A program made the position numbers and the translations under genes. The notes under the pieces are model-generated. The model was given only the letters and a program-made list of their open reading frames with translations. It made no database searches and was not told where the DNA came from. A stretch of DNA of 64,000 nt from Candidatus Poribacteria bacterium (GTDB lineage: Bacteria > Poribacteria > WGA-4E > PCPOR2b). The stretch spans positions 1-64,000 of the forward strand of contig JAJECO010000013.1 of assembly GCA_022822005.1 (NCBI GenBank). Reading direction: 5' to 3'. This document shows positions 49,918 through 58,864 of this stretch, one piece after another; positions within the stretch are counted from its first letter, which is position 1; the number at the start of each line of letters is the position of its first letter.

Positions 49918-50691
49918 ATGCTTGATGTCGAAATTGTCGATGCCACAGAGGTTAAAAGAGCGGCAGCTCTCTTCCAGCGAGATGGGTTTGTCCCCATCAA
50001 AGATGCGCTCAACCCTGAGCAGCTTGCGTACGCCCAATCGGGCGCGGCCCGGGTCATTGCACAGCAGATGGGGGACATTCCGCTTGAAGACGCAAACCGG
50101 GGATATGCCCGCTACTCCTTCGGACCACAACTTCATCACCCGGAGTGGGTTCAGCTTATCGATCTGCCGACCATTCTGCCGATAGTGGATGCGATTTGGG
50201 GGAGTTCCGATTACATCTGCTCCGGTGGCGGAGGTGATTACTCGACGCCCGGTGCGAAGGAACAACACCTACACGCCGATATCCGGGATGTTTTCAACGA
50301 CCCATTGAATTTAGTGACAATCCACGATGCGCCGACGCCGTATATTGTTGTAAATTTCTTGATGGTCGAGTTTAAAAAAATTAACGGTGCCATCCGGTTT
50401 GTGCCGGGAACCCATCGGACGCGTCAGCCAGTTCCGACGCCGGAGGAGGAACCTGACCGCATGAAGGAGTCAATTATCTGCGCTCCAGCCGGAACCGCAC
50501 TTATCCGCGACGTGCGCTGTTGGCACGGAGGCACCGCCAATAATTCGGATGAAATCCGCCCGATGACCAGTGTCGGCTATTTCGCGCCTTGGTTTCGCCT
50601 TCCCAATCTGGAACTCTCGCTTCCACGTCCGCTGTATGAAACGCTATCTCCGCGCGGCAAGGAATTAGCTCGCTTTATTGTGCAGCCGTGA
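49918..50691 (+). CDS. PhyH family dioxygenase
   Basis: A 257-residue Fe(II)/2OG oxygenase with intact triad H119-x-D121 ('HLHADIRD') and H203 ('CWHGGTANN'). The core is 'IRFVPGTHRTRQPVPTPEEEPDRMKESII'. A Gly-rich stretch 'CSGGGGDYSTPGAKEQ' lies before the triad. Start ATG with AGAAGGA upstream. It lies 73 bp after the enolase and 64 bp before a sialidase-like gene. Substrate unknown. Confidence 0.9.
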   Translation: MLDVEIVDATEVKRAAALFQRDGFVPIKDALNPEQLAYAQSGAARVIAQQMGDIPLEDANRGYARYSFGPQLHHPEWVQLIDLPTILPIVDAIWGSSDYICSGGGGDYSTPGAKEQHLHADIRDVFNDPLNLVTIHDAPTPYIVVNFLMVEFKKINGAIRFVPGTHRTRQPVPTPEEEPDRMKESIICAPAGTALIRDVRCWHGGTANNSDEIRPMTSVGYFAPWFRLPNLELSLPRPLYETLSPRGKELARFIVQP

Positions 50692-50755
50692 TTAATTATG
50701 GAGTTGATCCTAATCTTGCTTCGCGCTCGGGCAATCGAAAGAAGGAGATCGACCA

Positions 50756-51805
50756 ATGAACGTTCTCGATCTACGTCAACTTCCCGGTGCTTCTGAAGTT
50801 TATCTCTGTCACGACGAAGGCTACTTTCCCGTCCTCATCAATCCGCAGGCGGAAGAAGTTCTCGCTGTCCTGCGGGGAGGTGCGGGACATGTAGGTATCA
50901 CCGGACGGTTAGATGCGGTGCGCTCTCTCGATGGCGGCAAAACGTGGGAGCCGCCGATTGTTATCGTGGATACCGAAGTAGATGATCGCAATCCGGCGGT
51001 TGGTCAAGCACCCGATGGGACGGTTGTGCTCGCCTACCATGCCCAAGGGTCCTACAACGACGATGGGAGTTGGGCGAGCGACATGCGCCAAGTTCAGATG
51101 CGGGTCACACGATCTTATGATGGTGGTGTAACCTGGGAGGCATCTCAACCGCTCAATTACACACCGATGGAAAAGCACTCTGCTTACGGTCGCATCTGTA
51201 CTTTAACTGATGGAACGATGCTCATGCCGATCTATGGGAGTGCTATCCAAGAGACTGAGCGGACGGACGACTGCGCCTACATCCTGCGCTCACGCGACAA
51301 CGGACATACGTGGGACGCCCCCACGCTGATTGCTGTAGGTTACAACGAAACAGGGCTCATTTCACTGCCTAACGGTGATTTGGTAGTTGCCATGCGTTCC
51401 GGCGATCAACGCGCTCTACTATCGGTGTCCCGTTCTACCGATGGTGGCGAGACATGGACCGAGCCGACCCCCGTCACCAAGGACCGTGAACATCCCGCCG
51501 ACTTAACGCTCCTTTCCAACGGCTGGATTATCCTATTTTTCGGTGTGCGGCATGAACCTTTTGGTGTAGGTGCGCTTGTCAGCAAGGATAATGGGCAGAC
51601 TTGGGAAGAACGGAGACTGATTGTGTGTGACGATCTTGGTGATAACGACTTGGGCTATCCTTCCACAGTCAAGATAGGTGATCAACTCGTAACGGTATAC
51701 TACAGTGCACCGCGAAAGTGGAATGCACCGGATTTTCGTGGCGAAGGCACCTTCGCCCGTGCGATGCTCTACAGCGAAAGTGCGCTGTTGGCTGCGATTA
51801 CGTAA
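50756..51805 (+). CDS. BNR-repeat / sialidase-like propeller
   Basis: The 349 residues contain five Asp-boxes: 'SLDGGKTW', 'SYDGGVTW', 'SRDNGHTW', 'STDGGETW' and 'SKDNGQTW', marking a six-bladed propeller of the exo-alpha-sialidase superfamily. No signal peptide. It is the last gene of the plus-strand catabolic run; a histidine kinase follows after 51 bp. Strong AAGGAG before the ATG. Not proven to cleave sialic acid; related propellers act on other sugars or have no activity. Confidence 0.88.
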   Translation: MNVLDLRQLPGASEVYLCHDEGYFPVLINPQAEEVLAVLRGGAGHVGITGRLDAVRSLDGGKTWEPPIVIVDTEVDDRNPAVGQAPDGTVVLAYHAQGSYNDDGSWASDMRQVQMRVTRSYDGGVTWEASQPLNYTPMEKHSAYGRICTLTDGTMLMPIYGSAIQETERTDDCAYILRSRDNGHTWDAPTLIAVGYNETGLISLPNGDLVVAMRSGDQRALLSVSRSTDGGETWTEPTPVTKDREHPADLTLLSNGWIILFFGVRHEPFGVGALVSKDNGQTWEERRLIVCDDLGDNDLGYPSTVKIGDQLVTVYYSAPRKWNAPDFRGEGTFARAMLYSESALLAAIT

Positions 51806-51856
51806 AAGCGAATGGACCTTTCACCCTGCTAAGGATAAAGCGAGGAGGGGTGTAAA

Positions 51857-53914
51857 ATGAGAGACAAAGACAAGACAAAAGCACAACTCATGGAGGAACT
51901 GGTAGAGATGCGCCAGCATGTTGCTGAATTAGAACAGATGGGGGCGCAGTATAAGGGCACTTTGGAGAGTTTGGAACAGTCGGGCAGGACCTATTACGAT
52001 CTCTACGATAACGCTCCAGATATGTTCGTTTTTGTAGACGCCAAGACAACTAACATCATTCGATGCAATCAAACAGTAGTCGAGGCACTAGGCTACAGTA
52101 GAGAAGATATCATCGGTCATTCGATTTTTGAAAGGTATCATCCAGATTGTGTTGAGGACGCCCACAAGGTATTCCAGTCCTTTGTGGATACTGGTGAAGT
52201 TCAGGGTGCGGAGCTTCTGTTGCAGCGGAAAGACGGGAGCAAAATCGATGTGAGCATGAACGTTTCATCAATACGCGATGAAGAGGGAAATGTCCTTTAC
52301 GGTAGGTCCGTCTGGCGCGATATCACCCGGCGTAAGCGATCCGAAAAAGCGCTTCGGCGGAGCGAAACCCGATACCGCACCCTTTTCGGCGAATCCAGGG
52401 ATGCTGTTTATATGAACACCCGTGAAGGTAAAATCCTTGACGTCAATCAAGCGAGTGTGGATCTGCTTGGTTATTCCCGTGACGAGTTAATCGGAATGAA
52501 TGTCCGTAAATTATACGTCCAACCTGAAGACCGCAGCGTGTTTCAGCGGGAGATTGAGCAGAAAGGCTCCGTACGAGACTATGAATTGGCATTCAGGAGA
52601 AAGGATGGAGCGCAGATAGACTGCTTGGTCACGTCAACGGTGCGGCGTGCTCCGGACGGAACGGTGCTCGGTTACCAGGGTATTATCCGTGACATCACCG
52701 AACAGATGAAAGCGGAGAAAGCACTCCATGAAAGCGAGCAGCGATTCCGTCAGTTGGCAGAAAATTTGCGCGAGGTCTTCTGGCTCAGTTCCCTTGACGG
52801 AAGCCAAATCTACTTCATCAATCCTGCGTATGAAGAGATTTGGGGTCGCAGCCGTGAGAGTCTGATAGCGCAGCCAGAAACTTGGCTCGATGCTGTCCAC
52901 CCGGAAGATCGGGAAGAGGTCCTTGTCCATTTCGATAAGCAGAGTCGCGGTGAATTTGTCGAGTACGAGTATCGGATTGTCCGTCCTGATGGTGGAATTC
53001 GCTGGATAGAAGCCCATGTCTTTCCAGTCCGAAATGAAGAGGGGGAAATTTATCGCTGCGCGGGAAGCGCGCAGGAAATCACCAAACGCAAACGGGCGGA
53101 AGCGTTGGCAGAATCGCAGCAGCAACAATTGATTCAGGCGGACAAAATGGCGTCGCTGGGTATTTTGGTCTCCGGAGTCGCACACGAAATCAATAACCCA
53201 AATAATTTCATTATGCTCAACGGAGAAATCCTCTCCATGGCTTGGGAAAACGTCATGCCAATCCTCCAAAAATACTATGAAGAGAACGGCGATTTTCTTT
53301 TAGCAGGTATGCCTTACACCCGGGCACACGAGAAAATCGGTCAACTGATTTCAGGTATATCGGAGGGCGCCACGCGTATCGGCAAAATTGTTGAGGCGCT
53401 GGGCGGCTTTGCGCGTCAGGATGCGGGTGATTTGAATCAGTCAGTAGACCCCAACGCCGTCGTCGAATCTGCGATGGTTATCGTGAACAACCTGATTAAG
53501 AAATCCACACATAGTCCTGTCGTCGAGCTGGAAGATAACTTGCCCAAAATTCGAGGAAATCCACAGCAGCTTGAGCAGGTTATCATCAATTTAATTACTA
53601 ATGCCTGCCAAGCGCTCCAATCCTCCGAAAAATCCCTGTATGTTTCTACATCGTACAATGAAACGTCGGATCTGATCACCATCAGAGTGCGAGATGAGGG
53701 CGAAGGGATTCCTCCCGAAAATTTGAACCACATCATCGAGCCCTTCTTCACTACCAAGCGTGACACCGGCGGCACAGGTTTAGGTTTGTCGGTTTCCTAT
53801 AACATTGTGAAGAACCATGGCGGACATCTGCATTTTACTTCGAGATTCGGGATAGGTACAACTGCCACGGTCATGCTGCCGGTTACACCTCGGAGTGCCC
53901 TTGATTCGGGTTAG
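51857..53914 (+). CDS. PAS-domain sensor histidine kinase
   Basis: A 685-residue sensor kinase without membrane segments. A short coiled coil (about 1-45) precedes three PAS/PAC units (about 45-165, 170-288, 290-415; 'PDMFVFVDAKTTNIIRCN', 'GRSVWRDITRRKRSEKALRRSETRYRTLF', 'VFWLSSLDGSQIYFINPAYEEIWGRS'). The phosphorylated His443 is in 'LVSGVAHEINNPNNF'; the ATPase has the N-box 'IINLITNACQAL', 'DEGEGIPPE' and 'TGGTGLGLSVS'. It should phosphorylate the NtrC-type regulator encoded 292 bp downstream. Excellent GGAGG. It likely senses a cytoplasmic or redox signal. Confidence 0.93.
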   Translation: MRDKDKTKAQLMEELVEMRQHVAELEQMGAQYKGTLESLEQSGRTYYDLYDNAPDMFVFVDAKTTNIIRCNQTVVEALGYSREDIIGHSIFERYHPDCVEDAHKVFQSFVDTGEVQGAELLLQRKDGSKIDVSMNVSSIRDEEGNVLYGRSVWRDITRRKRSEKALRRSETRYRTLFGESRDAVYMNTREGKILDVNQASVDLLGYSRDELIGMNVRKLYVQPEDRSVFQREIEQKGSVRDYELAFRRKDGAQIDCLVTSTVRRAPDGTVLGYQGIIRDITEQMKAEKALHESEQRFRQLAENLREVFWLSSLDGSQIYFINPAYEEIWGRSRESLIAQPETWLDAVHPEDREEVLVHFDKQSRGEFVEYEYRIVRPDGGIRWIEAHVFPVRNEEGEIYRCAGSAQEITKRKRAEALAESQQQQLIQADKMASLGILVSGVAHEINNPNNFIMLNGEILSMAWENVMPILQKYYEENGDFLLAGMPYTRAHEKIGQLISGISEGATRIGKIVEALGGFARQDAGDLNQSVDPNAVVESAMVIVNNLIKKSTHSPVVELEDNLPKIRGNPQQLEQVIINLITNACQALQSSEKSLYVSTSYNETSDLITIRVRDEGEGIPPENLNHIIEPFFTTKRDTGGTGLGLSVSYNIVKNHGGHLHFTSRFGIGTTATVMLPVTPRSALDSG

Positions 53915-54056
53915 CGTTTCAGTCCAGAAAAGATAGTACGTCGGTTGGGTTGAAGGGTTAAAGCGAATCCGTATCAATGATGATAGAAATCACCTTTTGC
54001 AATAACAAATAACATCCATCTAATAGATAGATACAGTGAAATTTAACACCACACCG

Positions 54057-54084
54057 GTAGGTCGGGCATCTTGCCCGCCCCTAC
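54057..54084. repeat. Interspersed palindrome, type B copy 1
   Basis: GTAGGTCGGGCA-TC-TTGCCCGCCCCTAC is a hairpin-forming sequence in the gap between the kinase and the regulator. A second copy with a perfect 9-bp stem is at 63088-63115. Confidence 0.85.
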
Positions 54085-54139
54085 TACCTGGTTCAATCTC
54101 GGCGGGAAGACTTAGGTGCCAACAGAATTTAGTAAGGAT

Positions 54140-54145
54140 ATAATT
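54140..54145 (+). promoter_or_regulatory. Possible -10 box of the NtrC-type regulator gene
   Basis: A perfect TATAAT at 54140-54145 lies 61 nt before the regulator ATG at 54207; the -35 zone is weak, so it may be an activated promoter or chance. The regulator could also be read through from the kinase gene. Confidence 0.35.
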
Positions 54146-54206
54146 CTTTATCACATCGGAAATCAGCAGCCAGAATTAATCTTACTTTTGCAATGGAGGT
54201 GAGCGC

Positions 54207-55646
54207 ATGGATTCGACTACTTTTCCTGCCCTCCCTGTTTTACTGGTAGATGATGAGGCACAGTTCCTGTTTAGTGCCAGTTTAAGTCTGAACTCTGAGG
54301 GAATCGATAATGTAGTACAATGCGAAGATAGTCGTGATGTGATGTCTATCCTCTCCGACGGGGACTTCTCTGTCGTTGTGCTCGATATGTTGATGCCCCA
54401 CCTATCAGGCTGGGATTTGCTTCCGACGATTGTAAGAGATTTTCCAGACATCCCGGTGATCATCATAACGGCGATCAATGAGGTCAAAACAGCAGTTGAC
54501 TGTATGAAGGAAGGGACTTTCGATTACTTAGTAAAACCCGTGGATAAGGTGCGGTTAGTGACGACAGTCCGCCGAGCGATAGAGGTTAGAGAGCTGCGCG
54601 ATGAGAACACACGACTCAAGGACTACCTGCTTTCCGACAGACTGGAGCAGCCCGATGCGTTTCGCGAAATTATTACTCAAAATCCTGTCATGCGATCTAT
54701 CTTCCAGTATATAGAAGCGATCGCGGAAAATGCGCTGCCGGTCCTGATTACTGGGGAGACGGGTGTAGGTAAGGAATTGGTCGCCCAAGTGCTTCACCGA
54801 CTGAGCGGGCGGACAGGTGAATTGGTTACAGTTAATGTGGCGGGGTTAGCTGACCACCTATTCGCTGATACCCTCTTCGGACACAAAAAAGGTGCGTTTA
54901 CAGGTGCGGATACAGCGCGTAGCGGGTTGGTTGAACGGGCAGCGGGAGGTACACTGTTTCTGGATGAAATTGGGGATCTCAACATGGAGTCCCAGGTCAA
55001 GCTGCTCCGCCTTGTGCAAGAGGGGAAGTACTATCCGTTAGGCGATGATGTTCCGAAACTGACTGATGCCAAAATCATCGTGGCAACGAACCGAGACATT
55101 GAGTCTCTAATGAATGCAGAAACATTCCGCAGAGATCTATATTATCGTCTCCAAACACACCATGTTCATGTGCCACCACTTCGTGATCGACGGGATGACT
55201 TGCCGTTACTGGTCGAACACTTTCTCGATCAGGCGGCGGGGCAGCTCAATAAGAAGAAACCGATGGCTCCCGCAGAATTGCTTACGCTGCTTGGAGTTTA
55301 TCACTTCCCCGGAAATGTCCGAGAGCTTGAGAGTATGATCTTTGATGCTGTCAGCAGACATAAGCGTGGCGTATTGTCTATGAAGTCTTTCAAAGATAAA
55401 ATTGGTAATCAAGACCTCGCAAGTCAAGGGCGCGAAACCGAGAATGGTCGAGACAATCCGCTTCCATTTACGGATCTGCTGCCAGCTTTGGATCAACTGC
55501 CCGCCTTGAAAGACGCTGAATCGATGCTGATTACGGAAGCTCTCAAGCGTTCAGACGGAAACCAGACCATTGCCGCCCAACTCTTAGGGATGTCGAGACA
55601 GGCGTTGCACAATCGTTTGAGTCGAGCCCGGAAGTCTATGGAGTAG
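54207..55646 (+). CDS. NtrC-type sigma54-dependent response regulator
   Basis: The 479 residues have three domains: receiver (1-125) with phospho-acceptor D60 ('VVVLDMLMP'); AAA+ sigma54 activator domain (about 145-375) with Walker A 'GETGVGKEL', the sigma54-contacting 'KKGAFTGAD' and Walker B 'LFLDEIGD'; and a Fis-type HTH (about 435-475, '[20 protein letters not shown]'). All key motifs are intact. It acts with the PAS kinase upstream on sigma54 promoters; no TGGCAC-N5-TTGC site was recognised in the neighbouring gaps. Good GGAGGTGAG before the ATG. Confidence 0.95.
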   Translation: MDSTTFPALPVLLVDDEAQFLFSASLSLNSEGIDNVVQCEDSRDVMSILSDGDFSVVVLDMLMPHLSGWDLLPTIVRDFPDIPVIIITAINEVKTAVDCMKEGTFDYLVKPVDKVRLVTTVRRAIEVRELRDENTRLKDYLLSDRLEQPDAFREIITQNPVMRSIFQYIEAIAENALPVLITGETGVGKELVAQVLHRLSGRTGELVTVNVAGLADHLFADTLFGHKKGAFTGADTARSGLVERAAGGTLFLDEIGDLNMESQVKLLRLVQEGKYYPLGDDVPKLTDAKIIVATNRDIESLMNAETFRRDLYYRLQTHHVHVPPLRDRRDDLPLLVEHFLDQAAGQLNKKKPMAPAELLTLLGVYHFPGNVRELESMIFDAVSRHKRGVLSMKSFKDKIGNQDLASQGRETENGRDNPLPFTDLLPALDQLPALKDAESMLITEALKRSDGNQTIAAQLLGMSRQALHNRLSRARKSME

Positions 55647-55973
55647 TAAACTCACTATCAATCTTTGTGCCGATATATCGCATTTTGTTTGCGCTGCTGT
55701 TAGCTATTTTGCTGTCGTCTTTCTAACGTTTTGCTAACAGATGCTAAGGATACGCAAGTAAAGCTGGTCTCAACAAGTACACAAATCCTCCCACTATCAA
55801 CGGCATATATCCACTATCACTTGAGCCGTAATTTTCTCAAATTGTAACATAGTAGATTCTGATAATTCTGTTTATCTGAATCTATTTGGAAGGAATACGA
55901 GTGGGGCGAGGAAGTTTTGAAAGATGACGAGTAAGTTCGGATAACTCCAAACACTCGTTAAGGAGATGAAAAC
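55647..55973. other. 327-bp intergenic region after the regulator
   Basis: No gene seen. An 8-bp perfect inverted repeat, CTGTTAGC (55697-55704) and GCTAACAG (55733-55740), lies 50 nt after the regulator stop with a 28-nt spacer. It could be a regulator site or a weak transcript end. No sigma54 consensus was found before the lipoprotein gene. Confidence 0.4.
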
Positions 55974-56540
55974 ATGGCACGCTCTATCCTTTTTTGTAGC
56001 ATCTTTCCGTTGTTTTTGATCGTTGGTTGTGCTGTGGCACCGCCACCGTATGTCATTGATGTAGAGAAACTCGCCGGTGCTAAGCCTGCTAAAGCTGAGC
56101 AGTTACTTAAAGAGATGATCCCAACCCAGTTGATAAACGATTGTCGGTTGTCGCCAGACAACGACGAACATTCTTGTGTTGTAATCTGCTGGGAAGTCGC
56201 AAAAGGTCAGATCCCAGACGCGGACGCGGGCAGGATTAACAGTAGAACATATTCTATAGAGAACGGTCAGATCACGGACGAAGGAGAAAAGCCCTACATC
56301 ATCTTCAATTTTGATGAACACTTGGCACCAAATGTTGATACGATCATCACGAGGTTCAGAGAAAATGTCGCGCCAATGGACGCGCTTAGGCGGCTGGGGT
56401 ACGATGTGGACACACGGATAAAAAAGGGCAACTGGCCTGGGTGGTTTTTTCTTACGGACTTTTATGCACATCGGGTAATGGTAGAGGATCGTGAGGATGG
56501 CACGGAAATCGCGGTTTATTTAAGTCCCTTGTTTTATTGA
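55974..56540 (+). CDS. Hypothetical lipoprotein
   Basis: A 188-residue protein with a lipoprotein signal: 'MARSILFCSIFPLFLIVGC' ends in the lipobox LIVGC. The mature part has 'NDCRLSPDNDEHSCVVICWEVAKG' with two Cys that could pair, and a C-terminal hydrophobic, aromatic patch 'WPGWFFLTDFYAHRVMV'. I do not recognise a family. It is preceded by a good AAGGAG and follows the two-component genes, so it may be a target or part of the same signalling unit. Another small exported ORF begins 4 bp after its stop. Confidence 0.7.
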   Translation: MARSILFCSIFPLFLIVGCAVAPPPYVIDVEKLAGAKPAKAEQLLKEMIPTQLINDCRLSPDNDEHSCVVICWEVAKGQIPDADAGRINSRTYSIENGQITDEGEKPYIIFNFDEHLAPNVDTIITRFRENVAPMDALRRLGYDVDTRIKKGNWPGWFFLTDFYAHRVMVEDREDGTEIAVYLSPLFY

Positions 56541-56544
56541 CATC

Positions 56545-56733
56545 ATGTTACGCACAATCATTATCAGTCTATCAATGTTTTTATGCTTCTCTAATGCTTT
56601 TGGCTTGGCTAGAAGTAGGAGGACCACGACCACTCAGAACCCCACGGGAATTAATATGAATGAAGGTATCCCTCGATTCATGATTAATTCGCAAAAAGGG
56701 AAGATAGCGAAATTATGTCATTACGTTGCTTGA
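56545..56733 (+). CDS. Small putative exported protein
   Basis: A 62-residue frame starting 'MLRTIIISLSMFLCFSNAFG', a plausible signal peptide, then a basic, polar tail without known domains. It starts 4 nt after the lipoprotein stop, so translational coupling would be possible, but there is no separate ribosome site. It could be a real small protein, a truncated gene or chance. Confidence 0.45.
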   Translation: MLRTIIISLSMFLCFSNAFGLARSRRTTTTQNPTGINMNEGIPRFMINSQKGKIAKLCHYVA

Positions 56734-56919
56734 TTGCCGCAAAATGTCCGATAATTATTCTAATCAGACATGATAGTATACGAAAATAAGCAAGACTAAG
56801 CCTTTATTTTCGATGATTTCCAATGAAGTAAATCATTGACAGGAACAAGAATTTTTCATTAGGTTCTGTTGGTATTTCGTAGTAACGAGATAAATGAACA
56901 GGTATGTTCTGGAACGCAA

Positions 56920-57765
56920 TTAATGCTGTTTGCCCAGACTCGCTGGTGGGGTTGCTTTGCCGATCACACCGACGAGGACAATCATGGTGAGTAGATAGGG
57001 CAGGCTGTTCAGTAACTGAGGTGGGATGTGCCATCGGTTGGCGAGTTCTAAAGCACTTGCGAATCCGAACAGCAGGCACGCCGCACCGGATCCGAGGGGT
57101 TTCCACTTTCCGAAGATGACTGCAGCTAATGCCACGTATCCCCGCCCGGCGGTCATTCCTTTTGTAAAATAATGTGCCTCAGATGCCAGAAGGCAACCGC
57201 TGATACCAGCGAGAAAACCGCTAATCACTACGGCGACATATTGCTGCTTCGATCGACTAAGTCCAAGGGCGTCCAACGCTTCGGTGGATTCACCTGCTGC
57301 GCATAGGCGGAGTCCCCACACGGATTTGAATAGAATGATCTGGCTGACAACTACAAGGAGCAGGGTCAGGTATACAACGAAGGAATACGATCCGATCAGC
57401 GGCAAATCCCAATGGCTCAAGCCCTCTACCCGCCGAGAGGTTGCGGTGCGTCCAAGAAATTCTGTGATACCAATCGCTAAAAGGTTGATTGATACCCCGC
57501 TGACGATTTGGTCTGCGCGAAACGTAATAGATGCAATCGCGTGAAGCAATCCCATTCCGCTGCCAAGAGCAACGCCAATGAGTAATCCGATCCATGGGGA
57601 AGCAGAGGCGTGTGTTCCGATCACATAGCCAAATGCGCCCATAAGCATCATGCCTTCGAGTCCGATGTTGACCACGCCAGACCGTTCCGAGTAGACACCG
57701 CCGAGTGCCGCCAGAGCCAACGGCGCTGACATCCGAACTGTCGTCGGAATGAGCTCAAAAAGCAT
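56920..57765 (-). CDS. ABC transporter permease, nucleoside/sugar type (orphan)
   Basis: The 281 residues from the ATG at 57765 (GGGAG upstream) have about eight membrane segments. They match the basic-membrane-protein/nucleoside permease family: 'APLALAALGGVYSERSGVVNIGLEGMML', 'QIVSGVSINLLAIGITEF', 'SGFLAGISGCLLA' and 'MTAGRGYVALAAVIFGKW'. Such permeases work with a second permease, an ATPase and a lipoprotein; none of these is next to it in the window. The 14 residues of the longer frame are rejected. It lies 14 bp behind an alcohol dehydrogenase gene. Confidence 0.87.
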   Translation of the reverse strand: MLFELIPTTVRMSAPLALAALGGVYSERSGVVNIGLEGMMLMGAFGYVIGTHASASPWIGLLIGVALGSGMGLLHAIASITFRADQIVSGVSINLLAIGITEFLGRTATSRRVEGLSHWDLPLIGSYSFVVYLTLLLVVVSQIILFKSVWGLRLCAAGESTEALDALGLSRSKQQYVAVVISGFLAGISGCLLASEAHYFTKGMTAGRGYVALAAVIFGKWKPLGSGAACLLFGFASALELANRWHIPPQLLNSLPYLLTMIVLVGVIGKATPPASLGKQH

Positions 57766-57778
57766 TATCGGAGCTCCC

Positions 57779-58816
57779 TTATTGGCACAGATGCACTTTG
57801 ACTGCACCGGAACTCTTATCGGCAGAAACTCTAAAAGCTTCGGTCACCTCCATCAGCGGGAATCGATGGGTTACCAGTTTTGCCGCATCAACCCGTCCCG
57901 AAGCGATGAGTTCGATTGCCGCGTCAAAATCGGTGTCCATGCCAGTATAACCGTAGCAGTTAGAACCGGTAACAGTTGCCTCCGATGCAACGATACGCCC
58001 CAAATTTACCTTAAGTGGTTCATAATATCCGGCGACCAGGACGACATATCCGCAACTTCTAACCATAGCCATCGCGTCATCGAAGTTATGTCCGCCCCCG
58101 ACGGTTTCAATGACCGCATCCATTCCGCGCCCACCGGTGATATCCTTCACATATTCTTTGGGATCCGTCTCACCGATGTTCACCACATGGTCAGCCCCCA
58201 AATCCTTTGCGAGTTGGGCTTGCTGATCATACTTGACGGTGATGAGTGTCTCTTTGACACCTGCCGCAACCGCCGCTGCTAAGGCGAATTGTCCGATGGT
58301 TCCGCCTCCGATAATTGCAACTCTGTCCTGATACGTTGCCTGCGCTTGTCCTATCGCACGATAGGAAACTGCGAGTGGTTCCACCAAAGCGCCTTCCTCG
58401 AAAGTCATACTCTCCGGCAGCTTGAAGAGTCCCGAAGCGTGGGCGGTAGTATACTCCGAAAAGCCACCGTGTGTGTTCTGGGAAACCCATTTGCGGTTCA
58501 GGCAATGGTTATAGTAGCCTTTCCGACAGTAGATGCAATCCTCACAGTGTGAGAAACACTCAATAGTAACCTTATCGCCCGGTTGGAGGGTCGTAACGCC
58601 TTCCCCAAGCTCAACAACGACACCACACGTCTCATGTCCCGCGGCAAGACTATCGGATTGACCCCAGTGGCCAAAGTAGCTATGGAGGTCGCTACCGCAG
58701 ATGCCGGTGCACTTTGTGTCTATCGTAACATACCCCGATTCGGGAGACTTTTTCTCTACCTCTTGGATGCCTATCTGCTCGATACCGGTGTAAATCGCTG
58801 CCTTCATTGTATTCAT
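57779..58816 (-). CDS. Zinc-dependent medium-chain alcohol dehydrogenase
   Basis: A 345-residue MDR dehydrogenase of the threonine/sorbitol dehydrogenase type. Catalytic zinc ligands are in 'CTGICGSDLHSYFG' and 'AAGHETCG'; the structural zinc Cys cluster is 'CEDCIYCRKGYYNHC'. The nucleotide-binding loop 'IIGGGTIGQFALAAAVAAG' and the coenzyme domain are typical. It oxidises a polyol or similar alcohol with NAD. GGGAG lies 8 nt before the ATG. It sits between the permease and the NHL propeller on the same strand, likely a transport-oxidation unit. Confidence 0.92.
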   Translation of the reverse strand: MNTMKAAIYTGIEQIGIQEVEKKSPESGYVTIDTKCTGICGSDLHSYFGHWGQSDSLAAGHETCGVVVELGEGVTTLQPGDKVTIECFSHCEDCIYCRKGYYNHCLNRKWVSQNTHGGFSEYTTAHASGLFKLPESMTFEEGALVEPLAVSYRAIGQAQATYQDRVAIIGGGTIGQFALAAAVAAGVKETLITVKYDQQAQLAKDLGADHVVNIGETDPKEYVKDITGGRGMDAVIETVGGGHNFDDAMAMVRSCGYVVLVAGYYEPLKVNLGRIVASEATVTGSNCYGYTGMDTDFDAAIELIASGRVDAAKLVTHRFPLMEVTEAFRVSADKSSGAVKVHLCQ

Positions 58817-58864
58817 TGCGATTTCTCCCTCAATTCCGCCTATGCTTTGCTTGTCCGTAGTTTC

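Noticed and set aside
55647-55973. A sigma54 promoter ahead of the lipoprotein gene
   Set aside because: No TGGCAC-N5-TTGC-like pair was found on the plus strand in this gap.
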